7,109 nucleotides of DNA from Acidobacteriaceae bacterium (GCA_003165855.1 PMXH01000388.1:1-7109), one strand, 5' to 3'. Shown: positions 1 to 5,792, numbered from the stretch's first letter. Translations and numbers: made by a program. Notes: a model not told the origin generated them from the sequence alone.

Positions 1-300
1 ATAAAAGACGGCGACAATTGCCCAGCTGGCCACAATCGAACTGGTGCGCCTCGATGCGTAGCCGGCAATCGTAAACATCGCGAGCAGGAAGGCCGTACCA
101 GCTAAGGCAAGCATGCGAGCCCCTTCCCGCGAGGTCCACCCATTCGGTTGCCAATTCACGTCGAAATGCACCGCCATGCGCATCGGTAAACGATCCCATG
201 CGGTCCAATATTTCAGCGCAGTCAGCGGCAACGCCAACCAGGCCAGCCCAGCCTCGGCTTGAAATATTTTTCGTTCGATAGAGTCTCCTCGCCGCAACAT
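1..300 (-). CDS. DUF1648-domain membrane protein, C-terminally truncated by the window edge
   Basis: The frame is open from an ATG at 300 to base 1, giving 100 visible residues and no stop in the window. A hydrophobic segment lies at about residues 15-33. It is followed by LP (38-39), VHFD (44-47) and NGWTSR (53-58), the spacing typical of DUF1648, which is found at the N-terminus of SdpI-like and related membrane proteins. A second hydrophobic segment starts at about residue 63. The start is uncertain. The frame stays open upstream, and a TTG at 328-330 sits 7 nt behind a strong GGGGAGGAG (338-346) embedded in the last codons of the preceding gene, whereas the ATG has no good ribosome-binding site. 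A TTG start would add 10 residues. It is probably the third gene of an operon with the NfeD-like and XRE genes. Its function is not known; related proteins occur in immunity or signal-transduction contexts. Confidence 0.72.
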   Translation of the reverse strand, partial: MLRRGDSIERKIFQAEAGLAWLALPLTALKYWTAWDRLPMRMAVHFDVNWQPNGWTSREGARMLALAGTAFLLAMFTIAGYASRRTSSIVASWAIVAVFY

Positions 301-334
301 ACCCCGAAACCCGAAAACACAAAACCGCAATTCG

Positions 335-1009
335 CTACTCCTCCCCGGACATCTCGCTCCATAACCGAACGTAAGCAATTCCTTTTTCGTAGCGCGTAAC
401 CACAACTTCTGTTCCCTTGCCGATGGCACTGCTATCCTCGCTACGCGCGCCGCATACGCGACGCGTCCCCATCTGCGTGTAAATCATCTCTCCCGTTCCC
501 CCGGCGCGGATCGGACTGCAAACTCGGCCGAGCACTCCCACCATTTCGTAGTCCGCCGCGTCCATGTTCTCGTCGTTCGAGATCAACACTCTGCTGAGGA
601 AGACGAACACGATGCCTGCTCCGACCAGCCCGCTGGTGACCGACGCCAACAATCCAAAGCCAACCCACAGTCCCGAGTAGCGCGTCAGCAAATACCCAGT
701 ACCGCCAAACCAGGCCAGGAACGCCGTTAGCGTGACGAAGTTGAACGGCGAAACTCCGCCGTCCTGCTGGCTATTCGTGCTTCCTGCCCCGCCATGCGCC
801 CCACCAGTGACCGGCGCATGACCAGCCGTAACCGGCCCATGCGCCGGAACGCTAGCAGGCAGGTGTCCTCCCCCAACGTGCCCGTGGAAATGCGGCAGAT
901 GCAATCTCCCCGTGCGCGCGCCGCCAAACACGAACGAAAAGAAACTAAAGCAGAAGCCCACCGCGAAACAGATCAAGTAGAAGTCCGCCCAGGTCATGGA
1001 ATGATTCAT
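335..1009 (-). CDS. NfeD/YqiJ-like integral membrane protein with His/Gly-rich loop
   Basis: The protein has 224 residues from the ATG at 1009, chosen because GGAGGGG (1016-1022) lies 6 nt upstream. An in-frame ATG at 1054 would add 15 residues but overlap the preceding gene. Residues 6-29 form a first membrane segment. Residues 35-85 are a Gly/Pro/His-rich stretch with eight histidines. Residues 90-109 and 113-142 hold two or three further membrane helices. Residues 154-216 (starting YEMVGVLGRV) are a soluble beta-rich domain fitting the C-terminal OB-fold of NfeD/YqiJ proteins. These proteins often accompany flotillins and membrane-quality-control proteases in the cell membrane. No flotillin gene is visible here. 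It follows the XRE gene by 22 nt, so co-transcription is likely. The family call rests on architecture and short motifs rather than alignment. Confidence 0.72.
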   Translation of the reverse strand: MNHSMTWADFYLICFAVGFCFSFFSFVFGGARTGRLHLPHFHGHVGGGHLPASVPAHGPVTAGHAPVTGGAHGGAGSTNSQQDGGVSPFNFVTLTAFLAWFGGTGYLLTRYSGLWVGFGLLASVTSGLVGAGIVFVFLSRVLISNDENMDAADYEMVGVLGRVCSPIRAGGTGEMIYTQMGTRRVCGARSEDSSAIGKGTEVVVTRYEKGIAYVRLWSEMSGEE

Positions 1010-1031
1010 CGGATTCCCCTCCGTTCCGCAT

Positions 1032-1556
1032 TCACAGCCGCTCGTGGCTGCCACGACGATTCTCGCGACGGCCCTTCGCGCCTGCCATCAACTCCGGTCT
1101 CAACGCTTCTAGTAGCCGCTCACCCAACCCCGGCGTGTCCAGAATCGCCCCCAACAGCAACAGGCAGCGCCGCGTATCTTTCTCGCGCGCAGCCTTGATC
1201 AGCACGTCGCTCACTTCCGGGTCGCTGACAAAGCGCTCCGAACCTTGCAACAGCCAGACGTCAAGCTGGCCTTCGGTCGTGCGCAGGTCTGAGGTCAGTT
1301 CCGTGTGATAGCCCTCAGGGTCATCCACCAGAAACCCGGGATGCACCTTGAAGAACTTCGCCAGCAGCGCCCGCGACGACTGCGTCATATGCGGCCGCGC
1401 GCCATTTTCGATCTGCGACAAGTAGGACTGGCTAATGCTCTTGCGCAGTTCCTGGCGAATCGCCTTCACCAGCTCTTGCTGGGTCATGGGACGGTTCAAG
1501 CCGCGCAACGATCCTTCCACCTCGCGCAGGTAACGGATTTTCTCTCCCAGTTTCAT
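1032..1556 (-). CDS. XRE-family helix-turn-helix transcriptional regulator
   Basis: A 174-residue protein. Residues 3-72 form an extended helix-turn-helix: KIRYLRE at the N-terminus, TQQELVKAI as the first HTH helix, and SQSYLSQIENGARP as the recognition region, then LLAKFF and HPGFLVDDP. The long insertion between the first helices, and the DDP after the HTH, resemble the EspR-type layout of stand-alone XRE regulators. Residues 90-153 look helical and could mediate dimerisation or ligand sensing. The last 20 residues are very basic. It is the first gene of the likely XRE/NfeD-like/DUF1648 operon. A strong promoter lies directly upstream, overlapped by inverted repeats that could be its own operator (autoregulation is inferred). 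The start codon is only about 10 nt from the predicted transcription start and has no Shine-Dalgarno sequence, so the mRNA may be effectively leaderless. Confidence 0.88.
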   Translation of the reverse strand: MKLGEKIRYLREVEGSLRGLNRPMTQQELVKAIRQELRKSISQSYLSQIENGARPHMTQSSRALLAKFFKVHPGFLVDDPEGYHTELTSDLRTTEGQLDVWLLQGSERFVSDPEVSDVLIKAAREKDTRRCLLLLGAILDTPGLGERLLEALRPELMAGAKGRRENRRGSHERL

Positions 1557-1563
1557 ATATCAG

Positions 1564-1592
1564 ATCGCAATAGTTATATTGCAATATGCGAT
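1564..1592. promoter_or_regulatory. Inverted repeats overlapping the XRE promoter (candidate operator)
   Basis: ATCGCA (1564-1569) and TGCGAT (1587-1592) form a perfect dyad with a 17-bp spacer. Inside it lies a perfect 10-bp palindrome, TATTGCAATA (1577-1586). The motif GCAAT/ATTGC therefore recurs through the -10 region and spacer. This position suits a repressor site, plausibly for the adjacent XRE protein; that assignment is inference. Confidence 0.5.
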
Positions 1593-1601
1593 TCGTGTCA
1601 A
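1573..1601 (-). promoter_or_regulatory. Strong sigma70-type promoter of the XRE/NfeD-like/DUF1648 operon
   Basis: Read on the minus strand, TTGACA (1601-1596) is followed by a 17-bp spacer and TATAAC (1578-1573). This is near consensus with ideal spacing. The predicted transcription start near 1565 is only about 10 nt before the ATG at 1556. The promoter lies in the 85-bp gap after dppC, so the downstream operon has its own transcription start. Confidence 0.75.
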
Positions 1602-1641
1602 GAGATCGATTTATCCTGTTTTGAAGGGGTTACAACCAGGT

Positions 1642-2511
1642 TTATAGCCCAGCTTCGATGCGGGAGCGCGGATCGAGGTAGTCGCGCAGTGCGTCCCCGA
1701 TGAAGTTGAACGACAGCACCGCCAGCATCACTGCCAGCGCAGGAAAGAGCACGAGATGGGGCGCGTCAAACAGGTGGGCGCGGCCATCGTTCAGCATCGT
1801 CCCCCAGCTGGCCGTCGGTGGCGGCACACCCAGCCCCAGAAAGCTCATGGTAGCTTCGGCAAGGATGGCTCCCGCCATGCCGATCGCCGCCTGCACGATC
1901 ACAGGCTGAATAATATTCGGCAGGATGTGGCGGACAATGATGCGCAGGTCACTTGCGCCCAGCGCTCGCGCCGCTTCCACGAACTCGCGCTCGCGCGCCG
2001 CGAGCACCTGCCCGCGAACCAGGCGCGCATACCCTACCCATCCCCCAAGCGAGAGCGCGAGAATCAGGTTGAAGATGCCAGGTCCGCGGAAGGCAACGAA
2101 CGCAATCGCCAAGAGGATTCCAGGAAACGAAAGGAACGCGTTCATCAGAACGACGTTGACGAAGCGGTCGATGCCTCCGCCGTAGTAGCCAGCGATGGAG
2201 CCGATGATGAGCCCGAGCGCGAGTGAGGCAACGACGACGCAGCTTCCTACCAGCATCGAGATGCGCGCGCCGTAGATGATGCGCGAGAGAATGTCGCGCC
2301 CGAGTTCGTCGGTGCCAAACCAGTGCGCGTGAGATGGAGGGTCAAGGCGCGCGGGAAGATTGATCGCCGCGGGATCTTGCGGCGCGATCCAGGGCGCGAA
2401 CAGGGCGAAGAGCACGAAGAGGATGACCAGCACCACACCTGTCGCCGCCAGCGGATGGTGGCGCGCATTTCCGGCAACCCAGTGACGGAACGAGATGGCG
2501 GCGCTGGACAT
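1642..2511 (-). CDS. dppC: ABC transporter permease, DppC/OppC family
   Basis: The inner-membrane permease subunit of a dipeptide/oligopeptide (or nickel-type) importer, 289 residues from the ATG at 2511. The OppC-type N-terminal helix is at about 20-43. The DELGRDILSR signature (68-77) follows, then a run of membrane helices. The EAA loop EFVEAARALGASD with downstream HILPN (176-199) contacts the ATPase. FLGLGVPPPTASWG (224-237) and the terminal DYLDPR (277-282) are family hallmarks. The start at 2511 gives the usual short N-terminal tail; an in-frame ATG at 2595 would add 28 untypical residues. There is no clear ribosome-binding site. The partner dppB would normally lie immediately upstream, but here it is 4.3 kb away across the island, which contains genes on the opposite strand, so dppC may have lost transcriptional or translational coupling. 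Substrate cannot be read from the permease. Confidence 0.92.
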   Translation of the reverse strand: MSSAAISFRHWVAGNARHHPLAATGVVLVILFVLFALFAPWIAPQDPAAINLPARLDPPSHAHWFGTDELGRDILSRIIYGARISMLVGSCVVVASLALGLIIGSIAGYYGGGIDRFVNVVLMNAFLSFPGILLAIAFVAFRGPGIFNLILALSLGGWVGYARLVRGQVLAAREREFVEAARALGASDLRIIVRHILPNIIQPVIVQAAIGMAGAILAEATMSFLGLGVPPPTASWGTMLNDGRAHLFDAPHLVLFPALAVMLAVLSFNFIGDALRDYLDPRSRIEAGL

Positions 2512-2603
2512 GATTAACGTGTAACGCAATCTTAGATGCTGCCGCCCAGCCTGCGCAAAGGTGCGATGGATAGGCGCGCGGCACCTGCCTGGCAAATCGC
2601 TCT

Positions 2604-2623
2604 AATGTTCCAACCGGAACATT
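2604..2623. promoter_or_regulatory. Perfect 8-bp inverted repeat upstream of dppC (candidate operator)
   Basis: AATGTTCC and GGAACATT are separated by AACC. On the minus strand a poor TTGAAA-17-TAGAGC pair (2627-2599) would place this dyad exactly in the promoter spacer before dppC. It has no U-tract on either strand and is therefore more operator-like than terminator-like. The promoter part is weak. Confidence 0.35.
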
Positions 2624-2665
2624 TCAAAATCACAAAATTCCGAGGCGTAAGTGGTTGATTTATCG

Positions 2666-2756
2666 GCTGCGGGTTAAGGCGCAGCAATGGATCCAAGGGG
2701 TTAGACGGGGAGGAAATGTCCACTTTCGAGGACGTCGCATGACCACGAAAGTAGAC
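2666..2756. repeat. Two further inverted repeats in the gap between dppC and the small XRE gene
   Basis: GCTGCG (2666-2671) pairs with CGCAGC (2680-2685) across an 8-nt loop. GTCCACTTTCG (2718-2728) and CGAAAGTAGAC (2746-2756) form 11-bp arms with one mismatch and a 17-nt spacer, ending at the -35 box of the next promoter. They may be binding sites or remnant ends of a mobile element. Apart from these and the dyad at 2604-2623, the 2512-2756 stretch shows no convincing gene. Confidence 0.45.
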
Positions 2757-2789
2757 TTGACTTTCTCGTACCGTACTTTATATGGTACG
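2757..2789 (+). promoter_or_regulatory. Promoter with embedded operator for the small XRE gene
   Basis: TTGACT (2757-2762) and TATATG (2779-2784) are 16 bp apart. A perfect inverted repeat, CGTACC (2767-2772) and GGTACG (2784-2789) with an 11-bp spacer, covers the region between the boxes and overlaps the -10 box. This fits a small antitoxin-like repressor controlling its own gene; the regulator assignment is inferred. Confidence 0.5.
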
Positions 2790-2847
2790 CGGCGGGAAGC
2801 GTCGCTTCCGCAAAGATGTCTCAAGTGCAGGGGGAAGGACGGGGACA

Positions 2848-3126
2848 ATGAGCCGGAAGAGTGTGGGATCGAGGGTTGCCGACTTCTTGAGGAAGGAAAA
2901 CAGTTTGGAGAAAGTACCGGGGCGCCCGGTCAAGGAGGTCGTGGCCTTGCAGTTGTCCGCGGCCATGAAGAAGAGAAAGATCTCCAAGGCGCGCATGGCT
3001 GAGTTGCTGAAGACAAGCCGGTCGCAGGTGGACCGGATTCTGGATCCGAAATGCGACATCACGCTGTCGAGTTTGCAGCGGGCGGCGGCCTTGGTGGGGC
3101 AGCGGGTGGTGATTGAGTTGGTTTGA
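2848..3126 (+). CDS. Small XRE/HigA-like helix-turn-helix protein (antitoxin-like)
   Basis: A 92-residue protein starting at the ATG at 2848, with AAGGA at 2834-2838 as a weak ribosome-binding site. An in-frame ATG at 2782 is rejected because it lies inside the -10 box. Residues 1-20 (MSRKSVGSRVADFLRKE) and the helix-turn-helix at about 33-85 match a family of short XRE proteins that act as antitoxins or DNA-binding partners of RelE/HigB-type toxins. Within it are LSAAMKKRKISKARMAELL, then TSRSQVDRILDP as recognition helix, then ITLSSLQRAAALVG. No toxin gene is adjacent on either side, so it is solitary. Its 3' end is copied at 3545, 5380 and 6063. It is transcribed opposite to dppC, and its stop lies 28 bp before the dppB pseudogene fragment. 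Confidence 0.85.
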   Translation: MSRKSVGSRVADFLRKENSLEKVPGRPVKEVVALQLSAAMKKRKISKARMAELLKTSRSQVDRILDPKCDITLSSLQRAAALVGQRVVIELV

Positions 3127-3128
3127 TG
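3035..3128 (+). repeat. Parent copy (R1) of the recurring antitoxin 3'-end repeat
   Basis: This is the segment of the intact small XRE gene that recurs three times further along in the same direction. The most conserved core is GTCGAGTTTGCAGC or a close variant, encoding SSLQ. Next comes a G-rich stretch encoding the alanine/valine-rich helix (AAALVGQRV), and then ATTGAGTTGG near the stop. The other copies are at 3545-3644, 5380-5448 and 6063-6133. Confidence 0.8.
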
Positions 3129-3154
3129 GCGCCGCGCCCATACTTCCTCCCTGT

Positions 3155-3435
3155 TTGCCTGATCCTCGGGTTCGCCACTGAGTACTACAGCACGTCCGTC
3201 AGAAAATTCACGCCGACATACGTCAATCCGATCGCGAGGATGCAACCTTGGGCCAGGTAGTAATCGAGGTTCGGGATGGCTTGGATGGTTAGGCGGTCCA
3301 TGCCGGGCCAGGAGAAAATTGTTTCCTTCACGATGGCGCCGGCGAGCAGGGCGCCGAATTGCAAGCCCAGGGACGGTGATTATGGGATGGTGGCGTTGCC
3401 CAGGGCGTGGCGATAGACTACCGTGCGCTTGGGAA
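3155..3435 (-). pseudogene. 3' fragment of a second dppB-like permease gene, inactivated
   Basis: Read on the minus strand this segment aligns base by base with the end of the dppB gene at 6814-7090. Long shared peptide runs include LQFGALLAGAIV, GCILAIGLTYV and NFLTDVL. It is dead: a TAA interrupts it at 3380-3382 near two compensating single-base indels, an inserted TAG triplet lies at 3185-3187, and the normal terminal TGA is absent. The similarity starts 28 bp after the small XRE stop. It ends abruptly near 3435, just before a dispersed repeat, so the 5' part of the gene was never copied or has been deleted. It has the same orientation as both real permease genes. It is most simply a relic of a duplication or recombination that accompanied assembly of the island. 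Confidence 0.88.
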
Positions 3436-3442
3436 GTGTGTC

Positions 3443-3514
3443 GACAAAATACATAGGTCCTTCGCGTGGTGGTTCCCGGCGGCGCTGGAGCACCCAGGGC
3501 TCAGGATGACAAAT
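3443..3514. repeat. Interspersed intergenic repeat, interrupted in the middle
   Basis: AGGTCCTTCGC (3455-3465) and GCTCAGGATGACA (3498-3510) are the two arms of an intergenic repeat that I recognise as abundant in acidobacterial genomes, where they are normally almost adjacent. Here about 32 bp containing a GC-rich stretch separates them. The element sits between the truncated end of the dppB fragment and the second antitoxin 3'-end copy, and so marks a recombination junction. Recognition is from memory of the motif, not a search. Confidence 0.5.
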
Positions 3515-3544
3515 CTGGAGTGGCTCATCGGTGACGAACGAACG

Positions 3545-3644
3545 CATTCTGGATCCGAAATGCGACATCACGCGGTCGAGTTTGCAGCAGGCGGCGATTG
3601 TGCTTGGGCAGCAGGCAGTGATTGAGTTGGCCGGCCCCTACTGA
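3545..3644 (+). pseudogene. Antitoxin 3'-end fragment, copy R2
   Basis: From ATTCTGGATCCG onward this copy matches the small XRE gene. The first 28 bases are identical, one mismatch follows, and then the GTCGAGTTTGCAG core. The reading frame is kept (ILDPKCDIT, SSLQQAA, VIEL) and ends at a TGA at 3642-3644 after four unrelated codons. It has no start codon, helix-turn-helix N-terminus or promoter of its own, so it is a fragment and not a gene. It lies between the interrupted dispersed repeat and the secreted-repeat-protein module. Confidence 0.82.
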
Positions 3645-3815
3645 TGTACTATTAAGAACCTCACGTTGAAGCGACTCGGCGTCGGTCTCTGTGCCCGGGA
3701 TGTTCACTGTGACAATCTTAACAATCAGTTTTTTGCGTTGGACCAGATCCTAGTGGTCTGGCATGCTAGCCGCCGGGTTCCATGAAGCACCTGATGAAGA
3801 ATGCGAACCGGGCTG

Positions 3816-3844
3816 TTCAAACCCAACCTAAGCTTGGATAGGAT
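3816..3844 (+). promoter_or_regulatory. Candidate promoter of the GloVer-repeat protein gene
   Basis: TTCAAA (3816-3821) and TAGGAT (3839-3844) are spaced by 17 bp and lie about 40 nt before the TTG start. Both boxes are two mismatches or fewer from consensus. The 3645-3882 interval holds no other supportable gene. A 5-bp dyad (GACCA/TGGTC, about 3742-3760) lies farther upstream. Confidence 0.35.
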
Positions 3845-3882
3845 TTCAAGCAAAACCCATCATCAACCATCAGGGGGACAAA

Positions 3883-5337
3883 TTGGAACTGCGAAATCGT
3901 CTAGGGAGAGTATTGTGCGTCCTGCTTCTGTGCGCGGCAGGGCGAGCGTCTGCACAAACATTCACCGTATTGACCAGCCTGAGCACAGTGGCCCCGCCCG
4001 GGGGCGGCGGCAATCTCGTTTGGTCTCTGGTTCAGGGCCTCGATGGCAACTTCTATGGAACTACCAATGGCGGTGGCGGGGTATGTGCCAACAATCCCTT
4101 CGCCACCTGCGGCACGGTCTTCAAGGTCACACCGGCCGGCAAACTGACCGTGATTCATGAGTTTTGCCAGAATAGCTGCACCGATGGTGGCGCGCCCTTC
4201 TCGGGCCTATTCCTGAGCCCAAGCGGAAATTTCTATGGAACCACAACGCAGGACTTAGTGAATCATGGCGGCACGGTCTACTCGATCACGCCTTCGGGCA
4301 CCGTGACCTCGCTTGTCAGTTTCACCGGCGGAGGCGGCCAAGGTACTCCGTACGGACCGGTGACCGAGGTCAACGGCAACTTTTATGGAATTACCGCGCT
4401 GGGCGGATCGGCTCAGGACGGCACCACGTATAAGCTGACCCCAAGCGGCACTCTCACCACCTTGCATACGTTCAACGGCACCAACGGCGAGCAGGTCGGT
4501 CTTGTCGGAGAAGGGCTGCTGCAAGCGCCAAACGGGGACTTTTACGGGCTCACACCGTTTGGAACTCAGAATTCCAACACCTGCGGCACCATCTTCAGAA
4601 TGACTCCCGCGGGCAAAACCGCCACGCTGTACAGCTTTGCCAACACCAGTGCGCAAGGCTGCGAGCCCGCCACCGGCCTGGTGCTAGGCCCTGACGGAGA
4701 CTTTTATGGCACAGCGTTGACCGGCGGGCCGGCAAGCGAGGGCACCATCTACAAGGCGACCCCAAACGGTACGCTGACAGTGCTGTACAACTTCTGCAGC
4801 CAGTCCAATTGTGCCGATGGCAGCACGCCCAACGCTGGAATGATTCTGGGCACCGACGGAAATTTCTATGGAACCACGGTTTTCGGTGGCGCCACCAATC
4901 ATGGCGCGATTTTCCAAATCACTCCCGGCGGCACTTTCAAGGTGCTCTACAGCTTTTGCAGCCAGGCTGGCTGCGCCGACGGCGAATCTTCGTATAGCAC
5001 CCTGATTCAGGCGACCGACGGTAATTTTTACGGGACCACGTCGAATGGAGGCGGTGGCAATAACGGTGGTACCGCCTTCAAACTCTCGATGGGTCTGGCT
5101 CCGTTCGTCCAGTCTCTGCCCGGTTATGGGAAGGTCGGGGCTCAAATCAAAATCCTCGGAACCGATCTGACCGGAACCACCGCCGTGACCTTTGACGGCA
5201 TCACGGCCACGTTTAAAGTGGAGTCACCGACAGCCATCCTCGCCACCGTGCCGGCTGGAGCCACTTCAGGCAAAATTCAGGTGGAGACTCCTGGAGGCAC
5301 GCTCGTCAGCAACGTCGCTTTCCGCGTGCTGCAGTAA
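3883..5337 (+). CDS. Secreted GloVer-repeat protein with C-terminal IPT/TIG domain
   Basis: 484 residues from a TTG at 3883, with AGGGGG (3872-3877) 5 nt upstream; no in-frame ATG would preserve the signal peptide. Residues 1-24 are a Sec signal peptide (basic NRLGR, hydrophobic VLCVLLLCAAG, likely cut after ASA). Seven repeats follow, each centred on DGNFYGTT or a variant at 57, 117, 167, 220, 274, 328 and 382, then GG, GT-hydrophobic-[FY], TP-x-G and a [LH]xxF strand. The last four spacings are 53-54 residues. This is the GloVer (Gloeobacter/Verrucomicrobia) tandem repeat. Seven copies suit a seven-bladed beta-propeller, which is inferred. Three repeat ends carry a Cys pair (FCQNSC, FCSQSNC, FCSQAGC) that could form disulfides outside the cytoplasm. 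Residues 407-483 are an IPT/TIG immunoglobulin-like domain. The ligand is unknown; a surface or extracellular binding role is plausible. Confidence 0.93.
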   Translation: MELRNRLGRVLCVLLLCAAGRASAQTFTVLTSLSTVAPPGGGGNLVWSLVQGLDGNFYGTTNGGGGVCANNPFATCGTVFKVTPAGKLTVIHEFCQNSCTDGGAPFSGLFLSPSGNFYGTTTQDLVNHGGTVYSITPSGTVTSLVSFTGGGGQGTPYGPVTEVNGNFYGITALGGSAQDGTTYKLTPSGTLTTLHTFNGTNGEQVGLVGEGLLQAPNGDFYGLTPFGTQNSNTCGTIFRMTPAGKTATLYSFANTSAQGCEPATGLVLGPDGDFYGTALTGGPASEGTIYKATPNGTLTVLYNFCSQSNCADGSTPNAGMILGTDGNFYGTTVFGGATNHGAIFQITPGGTFKVLYSFCSQAGCADGESSYSTLIQATDGNFYGTTSNGGGGNNGGTAFKLSMGLAPFVQSLPGYGKVGAQIKILGTDLTGTTAVTFDGITATFKVESPTAILATVPAGATSGKIQVETPGGTLVSNVAFRVLQ

Positions 5338-5368
5338 TGCGGTTATATAGAACGATCACAGAAGGTTC

Positions 5369-5404
5369 GCTGCAAACTCGACATCGCACTGTCGAGTTTG
5401 CAGC
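5369..5404. repeat. Perfect 14-bp inverted repeat (long hairpin)
   Basis: Arms 5369-5382 (GCTGCAAACTCGAC) and 5391-5404 (GTCGAGTTTGCAGC) are exact reverse complements around the 8-nt loop ATCGCACT. The right arm is the conserved core of the antitoxin 3'-end repeat and the left arm is an inverted copy of it. The hairpin lies 32 bp after the GloVer stop and could end or protect its mRNA, but no U-tract follows. Confidence 0.75.
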
Positions 5405-5448
5405 GGTCGGTGGCTTTGGTGGGGCGGGTGGTGATTGAGTTGGCTTGA
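5380..5448 (+). pseudogene. Antitoxin 3'-end fragment, copy R3
   Basis: This copy matches the end of the small XRE gene from GACATC to the stop. In frame it reads DIALSSLQRSVALVG then VVIELA and a TGA at 5446-5448. One codon is missing relative to the parent (GQR becomes GR). The following TGATGGC also matches the parent. The upstream part is replaced by the inverted copy that forms the hairpin. It separates the GloVer gene from the HigA-like gene. Confidence 0.8.
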
Positions 5449-5477
5449 TGGCATTCGTATCCCGGCAACCGGGCTGA

Positions 5478-5780
5478 CTACGCGGAGGCGCTGGCAGGCT
5501 CCGCGATACGACGGACGCGGATTTGCCCCTCACGCAGGCGTGTTCGCGCGATGTCGTAGGCAGACTGCATTCGCATGAGCGTGTCCATTTTGACTCCGAA
5601 GGCCTTTTCGATGCGCAGCGCCATGTCGCCGGAAAGGGATGCTTTGCCATTCAGCAGACTGGACAACGCCGGTCGGGAAACCCTTAGCGCCGCCGCGGCT
5701 GCCGTTACCGAAAGTCCTGCGGGTTGGATGATCTCGGTGCGAATGAAATCTCCGGGGTGGGGCGGGTTCTTCATGGGCAT
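5478..5780 (-). CDS. higA: HigA-family antitoxin, solitary
   Basis: A 100-residue XRE-type antitoxin of the HigA/VapI group, which neutralises HigB mRNA-interferase toxins and represses its own operon. HPGDFIRTEIIQPAGLS (8-24) is the family's N-terminal signature. The helix-turn-helix spans about 22-69, with VSRPALSSLLNGKASLS as recognition region, then DMALRIEKAFG and the conserved MQSAYD. The tail is basic and ends ASASA. The start may be the ATG at 5780 or at 5774; AAGGA and GGAG upstream serve either. HigB normally lies directly upstream on the same strand. Here that position is an intergenic region and a divergent gene, so no toxin is present. It may be an orphan regulator, or may protect against a toxin encoded elsewhere. 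Confidence 0.88.
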   Translation of the reverse strand: MPMKNPPHPGDFIRTEIIQPAGLSVTAAAAALRVSRPALSSLLNGKASLSGDMALRIEKAFGVKMDTLMRMQSAYDIARTRLREGQIRVRRIAEPASASA

Positions 5781-5792
5781 GGCTCCATTCCT

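Noticed and set aside
2641..2700. Possible tRNA 3' end near the left island border
   Set aside because: No cloverleaf arms, TPsiC motif or CCA end can be assembled; only the GCTGCG/CGCAGC hairpin is present.
2655..3002. 115-residue plus-strand frame crossing the small XRE gene
   Set aside because: It covers the promoter and the 5' half of the XRE gene in another frame, with no domain motif or ribosome-binding site.
3124..3136. GC-rich imperfect hairpin after the small XRE stop as a terminator
   Set aside because: The stem is short and imperfect and is not followed by a U-tract.
2778..3245. 155-residue minus-strand frame opposite the small XRE gene
   Set aside because: It is antisense to a well-supported gene and runs into the dppB relic in the wrong frame; its composition shows no recognisable protein.
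3380..3571. 63-residue minus-strand frame
   Set aside because: It is a chimera of antisense antitoxin fragment, dispersed repeat and dppB relic, so it is accidental.
4255..4656. Minus-strand open frames opposite the GloVer gene
   Set aside because: They arise from the GC-rich repetitive codons of the real gene and lack initiation signals or family motifs.
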